A DNA stretch of 64,000 nt from Syngnathus acus. Lineage: Eukaryota > Chordata > Actinopteri > Syngnathiformes > Syngnathidae. Location: NCBI RefSeq assembly GCF_901709675.1, contig NC_051089.1, forward strand, positions 15,303,976-15,367,975, in the 5' to 3' direction. Shown here in pieces: positions 33,213 through 50,847 of this stretch (positions are counted from its first letter, which is position 1; each line of letters begins with the position of its first letter). The translations under genes and the position numbers were made by a program. The notes under the pieces were generated by a model that had not been told where the DNA came from, did not search any database, and saw nothing but the letters and a program-made list of their open reading frames with translations.

Positions 33213-36200
33213 ATGGATGAGGAAGTGGAATCCACGAACACGAGGGCCGAGAGTCCTTTGAGCCAGCTGACGGGGTTGGGGATGAGCTGTCTCCTCAGTC
33301 AGAAGTATCGCCACTGTGGGCCGGGCCTTGCCAGTCCTCAGGAGTACAACCAGTGGCTACCATGCCGCCATGATGCCAGTCTCCTGCCTATGAAAGAAGA
33401 CCTGGCTCTTTGGCTCAACAACATCATGGGTGAGATTATGAACCTTTGGATGTTGACCCTGTGAAGCCAAACGCCTTGTCAAATGTGGACCTGGTCCACA
33501 ATTTCTTTACCAGTCACAATTCTGAAATGGTCAATGACTTTTTCGGTCATGCTTCCAATTGACGCCATTCCATTTCAAATCCCGACCAAAACACTTCATC
33601 CTCAAAGACAGAATCACTGAAATGATGAAATTCTCGTCTCTCAATTGGTCCATCCCATTTGTTTTGTTTGGGTTAATTCAACTTTTATGAGAAAATGCCC
33701 AGCAACCAAGGAAACAATTGCAACCGACTCACGAAGTTCTCGCGTAGACATCATCAGTTTTACAAATTTTCGACCTACACGTGGGTGTTTTAAATTCTGC
33801 TGAAAATCGTCCAAAAAAAGCCCCAAATCACTAGTGAGACTGTGAGTTCAATTTTAAGTTTAATATTCATTTGAATTTGATAAATTTTGTCTTCATAAGA
33901 CAGCATATTTTATTGATACATTTTATAGGGTTGCTGTTTTTCACTGGAGTCAGCCGGGATAGGCTCCAGCACACCTGCGACCCCCGTGAGGAGAAGCAGT
34001 TCTGAAAATGGATGGATGTTTATGTTCAGTCTTTGCAGATATCACTGTAGGGATGTTCTCTTTAAAACACACAATTTCAAAGGCCATATGTGTGTGTGTT
34101 TGTGTGTAGGTGTGGACGTCACCGCTGACAACTTAATGGACAGACTGGACAATGGTGTCATTCTTTGTCAACTGGCACAGTTTCTCCAAGACAAAATGAG
34201 CCACAACAGTAATGGAAAGGTGCTGTCCTGGAAAGAAATATTTATTTCTTAAGATCGGTGTCTTTTATTTTAATCAGTCTAACAAAGTATAGAAAGTACA
34301 ACTATTCAAATAAGTGCGTGATGTACGGGATATGAAATAACCATTATCCACAATTCTCTGACATGCAGTAATTTCCACCACAATGATACGTACTGTTAAC
34401 TAAACAAAGGTAAAAAGAAACAGGCATTTGCTGGAAAAAGAAGATTCTCTCTACCTCTTTAATGAATGTGCCTTCTCTTAATGTGATTTTGTGTATGCTG
34501 GGTGCAGCCCATCATCAAAAGAGTGATTCATTGGCGGGCTGATGCTACTTCAGGATCATTTTTTGCCAGAGACAACACCGCTAACTTCCTCTACTGGTGC
34601 CGCAAGATTGGCATTGACAGGGCCCACCTTTTTGAATCCGAGGATTTGGGTGAGCTAATTGTGTGTATTTTTGTGTGTATAGTGCCAAAAAAAAAAACTG
34701 CTGCCATGATTGTGACATTACACATCCTTTTCCCGTAACATAGATCAATGAGATTATTTTCAATAGATTTTGGCGTGTGTACCGGGGTATATTGTTCACG
34801 CGCCATCTTCACAATACCGTCAGGTTTGTTGTGTTCGGATAGGCCCTTTGTTTGATGTGGAAGTAGTGAAGGAGATGAAGCATCCATGCCCTCATGCCCT
34901 CAGATGCACATTCAAAGGCCTCAGAAATTCCAGCTCTGCCTCAAAGAGACAGTGCACTTGACAAAATATGCCCCCGTTTGCCAGAGACACATTTGTTCTA
35001 TTTTTATCTATCCACCCTCTTTGTTTGTGTTCTTTACATGTGCTGTGTGAAGTCCTCCATAAGCAACCATGGGAGGTGTGCCTATGTCTGATGGCGCTGG
35101 GACGTATGGCAAGCAGGTAACTACGTATATAAAGTGCTCCAGCCAAAATCAAGATCATGCAAAGTGACAATGAAAGTAAAACTATAGGCAAAAGATGTAT
35201 GATGTTATTTAGCTTCAATTTCCTGTATAAACTCTGTTATATGTAGTTACGTTGTTTGAGGCTTAGCTGTAAAAAAAAAAGCAGCAGCATTCACTTGTTA
35301 TATTTCTAATCGTTAATTTGGATGACCTTACAAGTATTGCCATATTTTCGCCTTTTTAGGTATGGAGTCGAGCCTCCAGGCCTTGTGAAGTTGGAGAGAG
35401 AGATAGAAAGGGAGGAAGGAGGGAGTACCTCTCCATTGTCCCCGCTACCCTTCTCCTTTTTTCCGGCCCCAGAGCTTTGCTCACGCTCACATTCAAGCAA
35501 CCCTCCGAGCCCGCCCCCTCCTTCTCCGCCGGTGTCCCTCACTCCAAGCTCCATCTGCCTCTCGGAAGCCCACATCACGCCCCTCGCGTCTGATCTTCCA
35601 TCAGCCGCTGCAGAGCCAGTGCCCACATGTTTATCCCCCCTGCAGTCCTTCCTCCCAGCTCCAAACCTCAGCACAACCACAGCTTCAAATCAAACCTCTT
35701 TGTGCTCTCCTGACACATCTGCAACCTCACAAGGCCAAACGCAGGTGGCCATTGCTGCAAGATCCCCCACACCCTCCCGAGCACCAAACTCCAGCAGAAA
35801 AAGCACCGACACCAGTCACATTTTGGATGATGGGGTACGCCTCATTCACGGAGCTTGCTTACATTGTGGACGTAGCATGTCTGCAGTACATTAACACCCT
35901 GTGTCTGTTTAACCTCTTTCAGGTGAGAATTATTATTGAGAATCCGCCCTGCAGCTGTCCAAACAGGTTCCCTGTTGAAAAGCAGCCAAGAAGCTGTTAT
36001 CGTGTGGGGGAAAAACTTCTTTATATACGGGTAAGGATTTTTCTGTTTTGTTTTTTTAGATTTAATCACCAACGAATCCCCATAAGCTATTCAAGGTAAG
36101 ACAGGCTAAAATAATAAAAATGTGAACATTGAAATACATTAAATTAAAGCTCAATACTCAATACAGCACACTGTGAAATGGCTCAGCCCCAAAAATCTTT

Positions 36201-39200
36201 GCTCTTTGGTATGAGCATATCATCTAAAAAGGTAAATAATCCAACAATGTGTCTGTAAAGTCGAACTGCTACCTTTTTGCCATTATCTGGGATGGAGATG
36301 TTGGTGCCTTTCAGCCTCCCTCAGTCATTCACCACCTGTATGTTTCAATACAAAGGCTCAAGGAAAGGCCTTCTGGGAGGCAGGGTTGCCTGGCAACGAA
36401 TAAGACTAGGCTGACAATGATTTTATTCAGAACACAGACCTTCAACTAAGAGTTCAAATCTGAGAGGGAAACAAACGCGCCTCTTGCAGGTAGATTTTAC
36501 AAAGATATGGCTTTTGTGTGCAGTTCGAATGGCAGCCCCTTTGGGAGTCAATGTCCTTCCATGTGAGAAGACATCTCATTGTGTACTGGATGATTTATTT
36601 CACTCACGCTAAGATCCATCAAACTATATTCATGCTTCAGCCTCACATGTCACATGGGGGGCATTTTATTTTTCAATACCTTAGGATGATAAAAATACAT
36701 ATTAAACCTTACATGAAAGCTATACTGATGTGTGCATGATCTTTTTAATTTGCTGCAATTGTAGTAGCCTTCAATCTTCTACTGCTTGTGAGAAAAGGCA
36801 AAAGAAGAAATAGGATGTTGTGGTTTATTCACCTTTTATTAAATTTACTGTTCAATTTTACACTTCTGCGATAGCATGTTTTTATAATCTGATTTAAGAA
36901 TTCTTGTTCTATGAAGGACTATGGGTCAAAGACCGATACAGCGTGAGCCATTTTCTATACTGGTTGTCCTCATTTGGATTGCGGGTGAGCTGGACCAGAG
37001 AGGCAAGAATGGTACACCCAGGAGTCATTCGCACATATTGCTTAGAAACCATTTACACTCACATTGGGACAATTAGGAGTCTTCAATGATCCCCACATGC
37101 ATGTTTTTAGTATGTATGTATGTATGTTTTTAGTATGTACTGTAATACTTGCAGAAACACCATGTAAGCATGGGGAGTACATGCAAACTCCACACAAAAA
37201 GTCCGGAGCCCAAATTTGAACCCTCAACCTACCAACTATAAGGCAGATGTGCAAAATAAATAAATAAATAATAAATAAATAAAACGTTCCAATTCTATAT
37301 GTAACACTATAAATAAATGAATCAATAAATAAATAAAACGTTATAATCCTATATGTAACACTATCAGTAAAGAAATCAAGGCGTAGTGGCAAAAGCGCGA
37401 AGCCACCTGACTCAGGAGTGTGTACAAATTGGTCACTAGTTGACACCTATTTAGTGCTTTGTAAATCTTAATGGAAATGCCATTGACCAAGCAATGTCTA
37501 ATTGGTAATCAATGTTGTCAGCCTCAGTTTGTTGAAAATAGAGATACAACTAATGGCATAAATTCAAATGAGTTTCGATGTCTCATCGTGAATGTAAGGA
37601 AGTGAGGTTGAACATTAAAAAAAAAAAAAAAAGACACTATCAGTTCAGATAATCAAATAGCATGTTTGGCTTTAACAGATAACATATATTTTTTTCCTTC
37701 TGCTTTTTAAAAACGTTTGATTATGTTGCAGGTATTTCACACTAAACAAATTTTTGGGCCTTTCACCCATACAATATCTGTTAGTCATCTTTCCTTGTGT
37801 TTTCTTATCTTCATTTGAGCCATTTAATAAAACCAGAATCCAATTTTAAATATTTTAACAGAATAGAATTTTGTCTGATATAATATTTCAGGTTTTATAT
37901 CTACTCTTCATATGTAGCACCTCAATTTTGTGCTTTCAGTGAGTGTTCAGCCATAACTCCCCAAGTGTGGGCAGGACTTGCATTACCTTTTCGTCAGCTT
38001 TTGACAACACAAACACTGTGCTGCTGGAGCTGCTGCCCATTGACCCTGACTCCATCTATCACGTGTCACACAGCTGTCATCATGGTTGGAAATACACATA
38101 CCATAAACCCCAATTAACATACACCATGACGACCCCCCATTTGTGGACACACCTTTGAAACAAGCACATATTATTGATTTGCTGGGCAAAGTCATTAGTG
38201 AGGGGTTTAATCGGACAGCTTGTTAATGAGCAACTGAGCATGACGGCCCCTCCTCATGTGTAAACTTTCAGCCCCCCCACAGCCGTGTCCATGTCCTTGG
38301 GGGACTATTCAATCATGGTGGCCATGAAGGGCTCAGCCATTCTTTGGTGTTAAAAAAGAGAAAAGCTTTCCTTTCTTCTCTGTGCCCAATTAGACTCTGT
38401 GTAGCCAGAACACGGTCGCAGTGTCATTGACAGAAAAGGCGTGTGCAAGATCATGCCACATTCATTATTTGTTCAGCACATTTGCTAATAAGGTAAACCT
38501 AAGGACAGTTGAGCATTAATGCGTTTGCATTTTGGGCTCAGCTTTATGGCAGAAATGACCTAATCACTCTCTTTATGCTTGAGTGACCTTTGTTGTGGGA
38601 TAATAAGATATATGGGTAAAACTTTGCTGCACGGTTGTCAACGCATTTTCTATTGAATACATTAGACTTTAAAATGGTATGTAAGAATAACCATTCAAAT
38701 ATGATGCACGCAGATGAACTTTGTTGTTATGCCTTTCTGTGTTCTGCAATCCTTGTCTGGCACTCTTGAGATGAGAGAGGAAGGTTGTCACAATGTTATA
38801 AAACTAAACATTTACAGTTTACCCTGAGGAGAACTTGACTTTTACATTTCATATCTGCCCCAAAACCACAAATGGCAAGCTCAAGGTAGCACTCAAGGAA
38901 AACACAAGTACTATTTTATTTTCACATGACAAATTGGCCAATAATGTTGAGATGCCCACATTCACATTATTTCTCTTACTGTAAATTTTATTAGGGTCCA
39001 GGGTTCCCTCTTGCCTCAGAAGCTGTGGATTTGGCTCAAGTCTGACTCCTACTGGCAGTTGTTTAAATCTTTCTCCGGTGACCCCATATTAATTTTTCAG
39101 CAGGACAAGATGAGTCAGTTGGCCTAACAGTGTGGACTCAGGGGAATGCAGGAGATGCTTTAGAGGAAGCAAACGTAGCAGGTTGTGTCGGGGGAAGGAG

Positions 39201-41224
39201 GAGCTTTATTGCTGACCCACAAATATAGCTGCCTGTGTGATCATTCCAAACAAATCCCATCCCCCACTGCCCAAAAAAAGCACCAATCTGCTTTTTTTAT
39301 ATACTATGTCACGGGCCTTTTCAGAACGTCAGTGCATGACACACGTGCATACGCACGCACGCATGCACACGCATGCACACACATGCACACACACGCACAC
39401 ACACGCACACACGCACGCACGCACACACAATATAAACTATAAAAAACACTTCTTTGATCCATGTGTTCTTACTGTATTTCTTTCTTTCAGGATGTTGCCA
39501 AAAGTGAGAATCACTCAAAGCTTACTGGTTCTTTTTACATTTTTGTAAAGATCTGAACAAACTAGTTAATAAAATGTATTTTAACTTTAATGTTGAGGAC
39601 CACTTGTGTGACCAAAGTGGGAGTAGTGACCAATTATATCCAGCAGATAGAGCTGCAGCTAGTGAAATCATATTCTGTAATACCACAAGTGTCTAAACTC
39701 AAGGCCCATGGGTCTGGAATTGGTTCAACACAGCCGCTAAAGCAAGATATCTGCATTTGATTCATATTTCTTACTAAAATCGGTATCCATCTTATTTGCG
39801 TGGATTTTTGCCATGACTTCCAGTATTAAGTAGAAATGGCTTTATTGTTTACATAACTGTTTGCATGAGTCCACTTTTGTATGACAGTTGCAATGTGGGA
39901 ACATTAGTTGTTGCATCTTAAAAGAGAAAACATTTCAATCCAGCCTCTGACTACCTTAGGATGATATCAAAAAGTGACCAGCAACAGTCTCAGTATTTGC
40001 ATCCAGCAACTCTTGTCCGGTGTGCGATGGCATCTGTTGCTCTTGTTTAATATATCCGTAAAATTATACAGGCAATTTATAATGCACCCATTAAAAAATA
40101 AAAACATGCACCAAATTTTAGAAATCAAAGCAAGGCAATTATTTTCCTATGAAAGACCATGCAGTGTAAAAGACATCCAGCGGCTGTAAGTCAGGAAAAT
40201 GGTTCACAGAGAATGTCAGACTTGACCCCTGTCAACCTTAACATTTTAATCTGGACTATGTCAGATGAGATAGACCGCGCCTCGGCTTCCTTCCACGGCT
40301 GCTTAAGTCTGAGCGTGTGCCATTGATTTTTCATCCCATACGTGTGACACGCTCCCCCAAACATGAGGGAGGGAGGGGCGGGTGGGCATATCTGCTTGTG
40401 TGATCACATTCTTAATGCTTCCTTAATGAAGGGTTTATTGGCCACAAAACCAAGAAGGGGGGGGCTCATGCTGACAGGACAATGCCTCCCGGGAATGTTA
40501 ATGTCTCCTGGGAGTTGTGACTGTGCGATGGATTCATTTCAATCCCCCTTTAATTTTTGTCCTGGCTTCATATTGTGGCAGTAGTTGCCATGGCAGCACT
40601 CGGGTTTTCATGGTGAAGGCGTCTTGTCTGTGAAGGATGTCTCGAATCCGAGACAGCGGCCCTTTCTGCAACAGCTGCTCGCACGCACCAAGGCTATACG
40701 GTTTTATTGAAAAATAAAAGGGCACGTTACGTGGTTTGGGTGCGGATGAAGCTTTGTGCGTCACTGCTCGTGTGCGCACGCGTGCTCATATATGGATTAG
40801 TCTGTCGCGTGAGCTCAGCTGGTGGCACGAGGCGCTCTTTTATTTGGTATAATGAGATTTTGACAAAGCTATCTGAAGATCATTTGACTTTCATGGAGAC
40901 AACTTCATATGCAAGGGAAGCTTGTAAATATTAGATTGGTGTGCGTGTGTGTGTTTGTGTGTGTGTGTACTGACAATCTATAAAAAATGTGGCAATAAAA
41001 CATTCTTTTTTTTAATGTCACAGATGCTGAATGAGCGTCACGTGATGGTGCGTGTGGGTGGAGGCTGGGAGACTTTTGTAAGCTACCTACAGAAACACGA
41101 CCCCTGCAGAGGAGGACCGATGGGCAGATCTGTGATCAGGGGCTGTCGGGGCAGAGTTAAGCCACTCAATTTGAGCATGTCACCTGACAGCTACATGGTG
41201 GTCAATGCCCATGGAAAGAAATAG
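33213..41224 (+). CDS. gas2: Growth arrest-specific protein 2 (CH + GAR domains)
   Basis: Cytoskeletal linker that binds F-actin through its calponin-homology domain and microtubules through its GAR domain. Coding exons: 33213-33429, 34110-34219, 34508-34649, 35053-35116, 35360-35834, 35923-36030, 41024-41224. Spliced length is 1317 nt, 438 aa. The CH domain (about residues 58-180) contains [41 protein letters not shown] and [29 protein letters not shown] follows. The GAR domain (about 338-400) contains [20 protein letters not shown] and [15 protein letters not shown]. These identify GAS2 proper rather than GAS2L1-3. The first Met adds 23 residues before the Met at 33282, which aligns with the human start; either could be used. 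The exon at 35360 carries a Pro/Ser-rich linker far longer than in human, which explains 438 versus about 313 aa. The donor at 35835 (GTACGC) is weak. It converges with tmem178b. Confidence 0.95.
33935..34015 (+). repeat. Dispersed repeat tail in gas2 intron 1
   Basis: cagccgggataggctccagc ... aaaatggatggatg is the recognisable 3' end of the same family as 7120-7433. It lies 95 bp before the second coding exon. Confidence 0.7.
35412..35789 (+). other. gas2: Expanded Pro/Ser/Thr-rich linker of gas2
   Basis: Codes for about residues 196-321, low-complexity sequence rich in Pro, Ser, Thr and Ala between the CH-proximal LEREIEREE and the pre-[18 protein letters not shown]. It includes [18 protein letters not shown]. 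In human GAS2 the same interval is, from memory, about 16 residues, also Ser/Pro-rich. The frame stays open for the whole exon and shows no internal intron of viable size (the only internal GT...AG pair is about 55 bp apart). It is probably disordered and could be a phosphorylation or SH3-ligand region (inference). Confidence 0.8.
36930..37340 (-). repeat. Dispersed repeat (minus copy) with AAAT tract in gas2 intron 6
   Basis: Diagnostic pieces: gccattttctatactggttg, tcacattgggacaattagg, agcatggggagtacatgcaa, actccacac. It is an older, minus-oriented copy of the 7.1-kb family, followed by AAAT/AATA microsatellite (37255-37340) and a small internal duplication of 'aaaacgtt...atatgtaacactat'. 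Confidence 0.65.
38190..38600. promoter_or_regulatory. Candidate non-coding regulatory block in gas2 intron 6
   Basis: Unique-looking sequence inside the 5-kb gas2 intron, without repeats or open frames, with AT-core motifs (TTAATGAGC, CAATTAGACTC, CATTAATGCG). It is proposed only because it stands out from the repeat-rich surroundings. No conservation evidence is available. Confidence 0.2.
39345..39429. repeat. (CA)n/(GCAC)n microsatellite in gas2 intron 6
   Basis: ACGCACGCATGCACAC-type alternating tract ending in CA repeats. Confidence 0.95.
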
Positions 41225-41609
41225 ATTGTTCGACTGCTCATTTGTATTTTTTTGGTACGCACTTAATATTCCAACCAAATTGTACAAGTATAGTCAAGTA
41301 AAACATTTATTTCAAACAGGAATGTGTCCCATTCAACAGTGGTGTAACAAACTACATATTTTGTATAGATTAGCTGCAAATGTCTGACAATACTTGGATT
41401 GGTTTAGTGAGGTTACATTCACAGAAAGCATGTAAAATAGTGATTTTGTGTTTAATTTATATGTTATTGGAATACCCAAGATTCACAGTCTGAAACTAAT
41501 TATATGCTTTACTTCATCAAATCAGTTGACTTTTTGAGTGCTGGAGTGTCGGGGAAGGAAGTTATGCACATTAAATGCTGGTGACACCTGGACATTTGAA
41601 TTTTATAAG

Positions 41610-41615
41610 AATAAA
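41610..41615 (+). terminator. Candidate gas2 polyadenylation signal
   Basis: AATAAA 386 bp after the gas2 stop, followed by TGTATGATCATGTTATA, a T/G-rich element of the expected kind. Confidence 0.5.
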
Positions 41616-42498
41616 TGTATGATCATGTTATATAGAAGAATTTGAATCTTTTTCTTGGACTTGAGCAGTCATGCTAAAAATCCCAAAACACGTCAGTCTC
41701 CCTCTAGGTGGCACTATGTGCTCAGTGAAAAAATGCCATCGCAATGTTCTGGAAGAAACTGCAATCCTAAATACACGACATCAGCATCACGCATTACACA
41801 AGACTTAGTCATTTTGAAGCAAACTAAACAATGGAAACCAGAAAGCTAGTAATTACATCTTTTATTTCAGTAAAATAAATAAAATGGACAGTTTAATACT
41901 GAAATGTACTGCAATGAATTCATGCATGTCAGTTATGTCTTCTCAGTCACCACAAAGCACCTGCAGTGTGAATTGAACACATGTAAAAAAAACAAAAATA
42001 ATAACTATGCTACTGAAACAAGTTCATCTTAAAATGGCAGCTTTTCCGCTGAACACAGGAAATTGAAAATTGAGAGTATGTGCATTTGATTCTGAATCAT
42101 AACACTGCTGAAATGAACAGCGGACTCAGCATTCTTATAGTTATTTTGTCTTGAAACTAAGTGATAATGTAAAAAATTCCGGTCTGTGCTGTCAATTTGT
42201 ATTTATCAAATGCAACAATCTGAGATAGGGGACACAAATTTGTGCTTAATCTTCATGTAATATGTGATATTACACGTGATAACATGTAATAAGTTGTAGC
42301 ACATCAGATAGAAAAAAAAAAAGTGGGTCAGACTATTACCACAAGAGTACACAAAAATACATGTGTGTAATATTGCTTCCATTTTGTCAACACATTTAGT
42401 CCATACAGTAATACTTGTTACCGGCCAGTTTGGGTGATGGTCTTTAAAAAAGCGAGTCAGATGACTCGTGAATGGTGCAAGACAGTAAATGTTCATGA

Positions 42499-42504
42499 TT
42501 TATT
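42499..42504 (-). terminator. Candidate tmem178b polyadenylation signal
   Basis: Minus-strand AATAAA about 2.6 kb beyond the tmem178b stop. An alternative lies at 41871-41876. It is inferred from the hexamer only. Confidence 0.3.
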
Positions 42505-45104
42505 CCTAACACACATCCTCTTGTTACTGCCATCATATTGTCACAATAAAAGATTGAACTGACTTTCCATGAATACACAATGTGTTATAAACCCATAATA
42601 TTTGTAAAAGACACATCAGAGTGTGCATCACATGCTCGTATCATTTTTGATGCCATGTGTGACCGACCTAGCAAACATACTTTGTAACTTTGCTCTGACT
42701 TAGAACGGATCCAGCAATGTGCAAAGATTCAACAAGACACTGAAGATACACTTTTCTGTCATGCTTCATCTAACCTCTTGTAGTGGTTTGGTAACGCGAA
42801 AAGGACATGAACACACATCATAATGCCTCACAATCGGTCATGTGACGCATCTCACTAAACTTTCACACTTTCGGTGACCAGGAGGCGAAAAAAACATACA
42901 CCGGGCTGACACAAAACAAGCTACTGAGCCTCCTTCCAACTTTAACATCTCGTTATCCACCCTATTTTTTGAAACTCATACACTTGAATTGATCAATTTT
43001 CTAATGGATCTTGTTTTGTACAAGAAACTAATGCATAGTTGCATGTCACTAAAACAGCTTTTCCCAATTGCGAGGTCGGAGCCCTGGTGAATTTTGGCTG
43101 GGTCAGTCTTGGTTAGTCATCAAGTACGCACACTTTTTCATTCGATGTGTCGAATTTACCAGCTGGACTGCCAACCCAGAGTGATGACATTGCTGTGTGT
43201 GTCTTTATGTAAAGGTTAATACAACATAGTCAATCAGGATAGGATTTCAAACTAAAATACAATTATTGTTATCCAGTAATTTAAAATTTGATTTAAAAAA
43301 AAAAAAAGGTAGTAAAGTACTTATTTGGAATAAGACGTCAAATTATTTTTAAATTTCTTGCATTGCTGAACAGAAAACCAAAAACGTGTTTAAATTAATT
43401 TCTGACTTCCCACTCAGTAGCTGCCTCAAGTTAAGATACAAGAAAAAGCTGAATTCAGTTTGGAATTTCTCATTTCTGTTTAGGCTAGTGAAACACCTTG
43501 GTGAGCCAAATATGAATTTGATGTTGATGCTGATGATGACGATATGATTCACCGAAATGCTTCATGGCGCTGGTAACAATCCAAGGTGGTGGCAGTATAA
43601 TATGCATTTGTTAAGCAATGTAGACCACAATGTTATTGTGTCTTGTACTTTGGTAAATTTGGGCACCAGGAAGTCATTTATAAACTGGGTCTTAAATTGA
43701 AAATTTGGAACCCTGTATTAAATCAAAATGATGCATTTTCATTCAAACAAGAGAATTATACTTGAATGAAGTGGTGGGACAAATCCTGTTGATCGTTCAG
43801 CACCTTTTGACTCAGATATGCAACAACACATTGAAAGTTGAAAAGAGTAAAACAAAAAAAGCCCCTTGCTCTGTCAGCTGCTAATGATCCTGTTGAGTCA
43901 AGGTAGAATTAAGGAAACCCTGGCCACTGTTTTTAGACCTTTTTTTTGGCAACACAAAAACTCTACAGCACTTTTTTCTTATTCCTAAAACAAGTACTTT
44001 TAAAAAGATGAGCATTTGTGTAAACAACCTTAGTCTGAATTTATCGCTGCAGTCAAATTTCTAAATTGTCTCTTGTCACATTCCATATCTGCTGTGTGCA
44101 AACAAGTTCTTGTCAAGAGTTGTAAGCGCTGTGCTCTTGAAGTCACAGCTCAGCAGTTACGCAGTTAAGCAAAAAAACAACATCAAATTGCCATCGTGTT
44201 GCTGAATCCTACAATGGATTCATCCCTCAAGCGCACATTTTTAACGCTATACTGCTGACCTGGCAGCATCGTTGTTTGAACACACGAAATAAACCTAATT
44301 GAAAATCTACTTTACATAAACGTTGTATCTTAGTCTACATAGAGATGCAATTGCACACACACAAATCTTTTAAGAGATGATCAAATGTTTTTTTTTTTTT
44401 AATGCAAATGTAGTCATCTGTATTTTTTTTTTTGGTGCTGCCCACACCACTCGATTCATCCAGCAGAGAACGCAGACATTTCACATGGTCACGGCTAACG
44501 TTTGATATCATTGTGCTACACTAACAGTAAGCAATGGGCAATCATTGCCAGATTTTCTTTTTTTTTTTTTTTTCATTGCAAACAGCAGCACACGGCACTC
44601 TGGTGAAAAGAGCAAGGCTGACAAGATGCTCTGGCCTCATTTATGTGATTTGCTCTGTTTGGATGATCTCTCTCATGATTCATCAGCAGAAAATGAGAAA
44701 AATGAGGGAAAGCTGGTGTCTTATCTGCTTGGGTCTGTGTGTAGCAAATGGATTTAGGAGAGCACCATTGTAAAACAGTCACCTTCAGATTGCCATAAAG
44801 TCAACATGTCTAAAATGACAACATCAAAAACCTTGTGCTATCAGAGCCAAAGACGTTTGGTTGCACTCTTAGTGTCCCTGGACGTCCTTTAGGGCGGGTT
44901 CAAGAACTTGAAGTCTGTTAGCTCGTCGTCCCAGAATGTGTGCGCTATCACAACTCAGGCACAATGAACACTGAGAGGGATGGCGTGTGGTAATATGGTG
45001 ATGAGACAAAAATGGTCGTAGATTTTAACATCCAAGTCTTGAAGAGTGTCGTTTGTGTGCTCGGTGGTTGGTCGCCCAGCCTGGCCTGGCCCGGCCCGGC
45101 CCTG

Positions 45105-50847
<5,743 letters not shown>

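Larger units (their letters stand above)
41225..45104. other. Convergent 3' regions of gas2 (+) and tmem178b (-)
   Basis: No coding exon is recognisable. The left part is gas2 3' UTR, with AATAAA at 41610. The right part is likely a long tmem178b 3' UTR read on the minus strand, for which AATAAA hexamers (plus-strand TTTATT) occur at 42499 and 41871. Between them the sequence is AT-rich with T or A homopolymer runs (44385-44402, 44560-44573) and no identified mobile element. Confidence 0.6.

Noticed and set aside
35306-35680. 124-codon minus-strand frame opposite gas2
   Set aside because: Gly/Glu-rich complement of the Pro/Ser linker; a composition artefact.
43797-43817. Third RE1 candidate (ttcagcacc then ttttgactcag)
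   Set aside because: Only the left half-site matches; the right half diverges from GGACAGCGCC.
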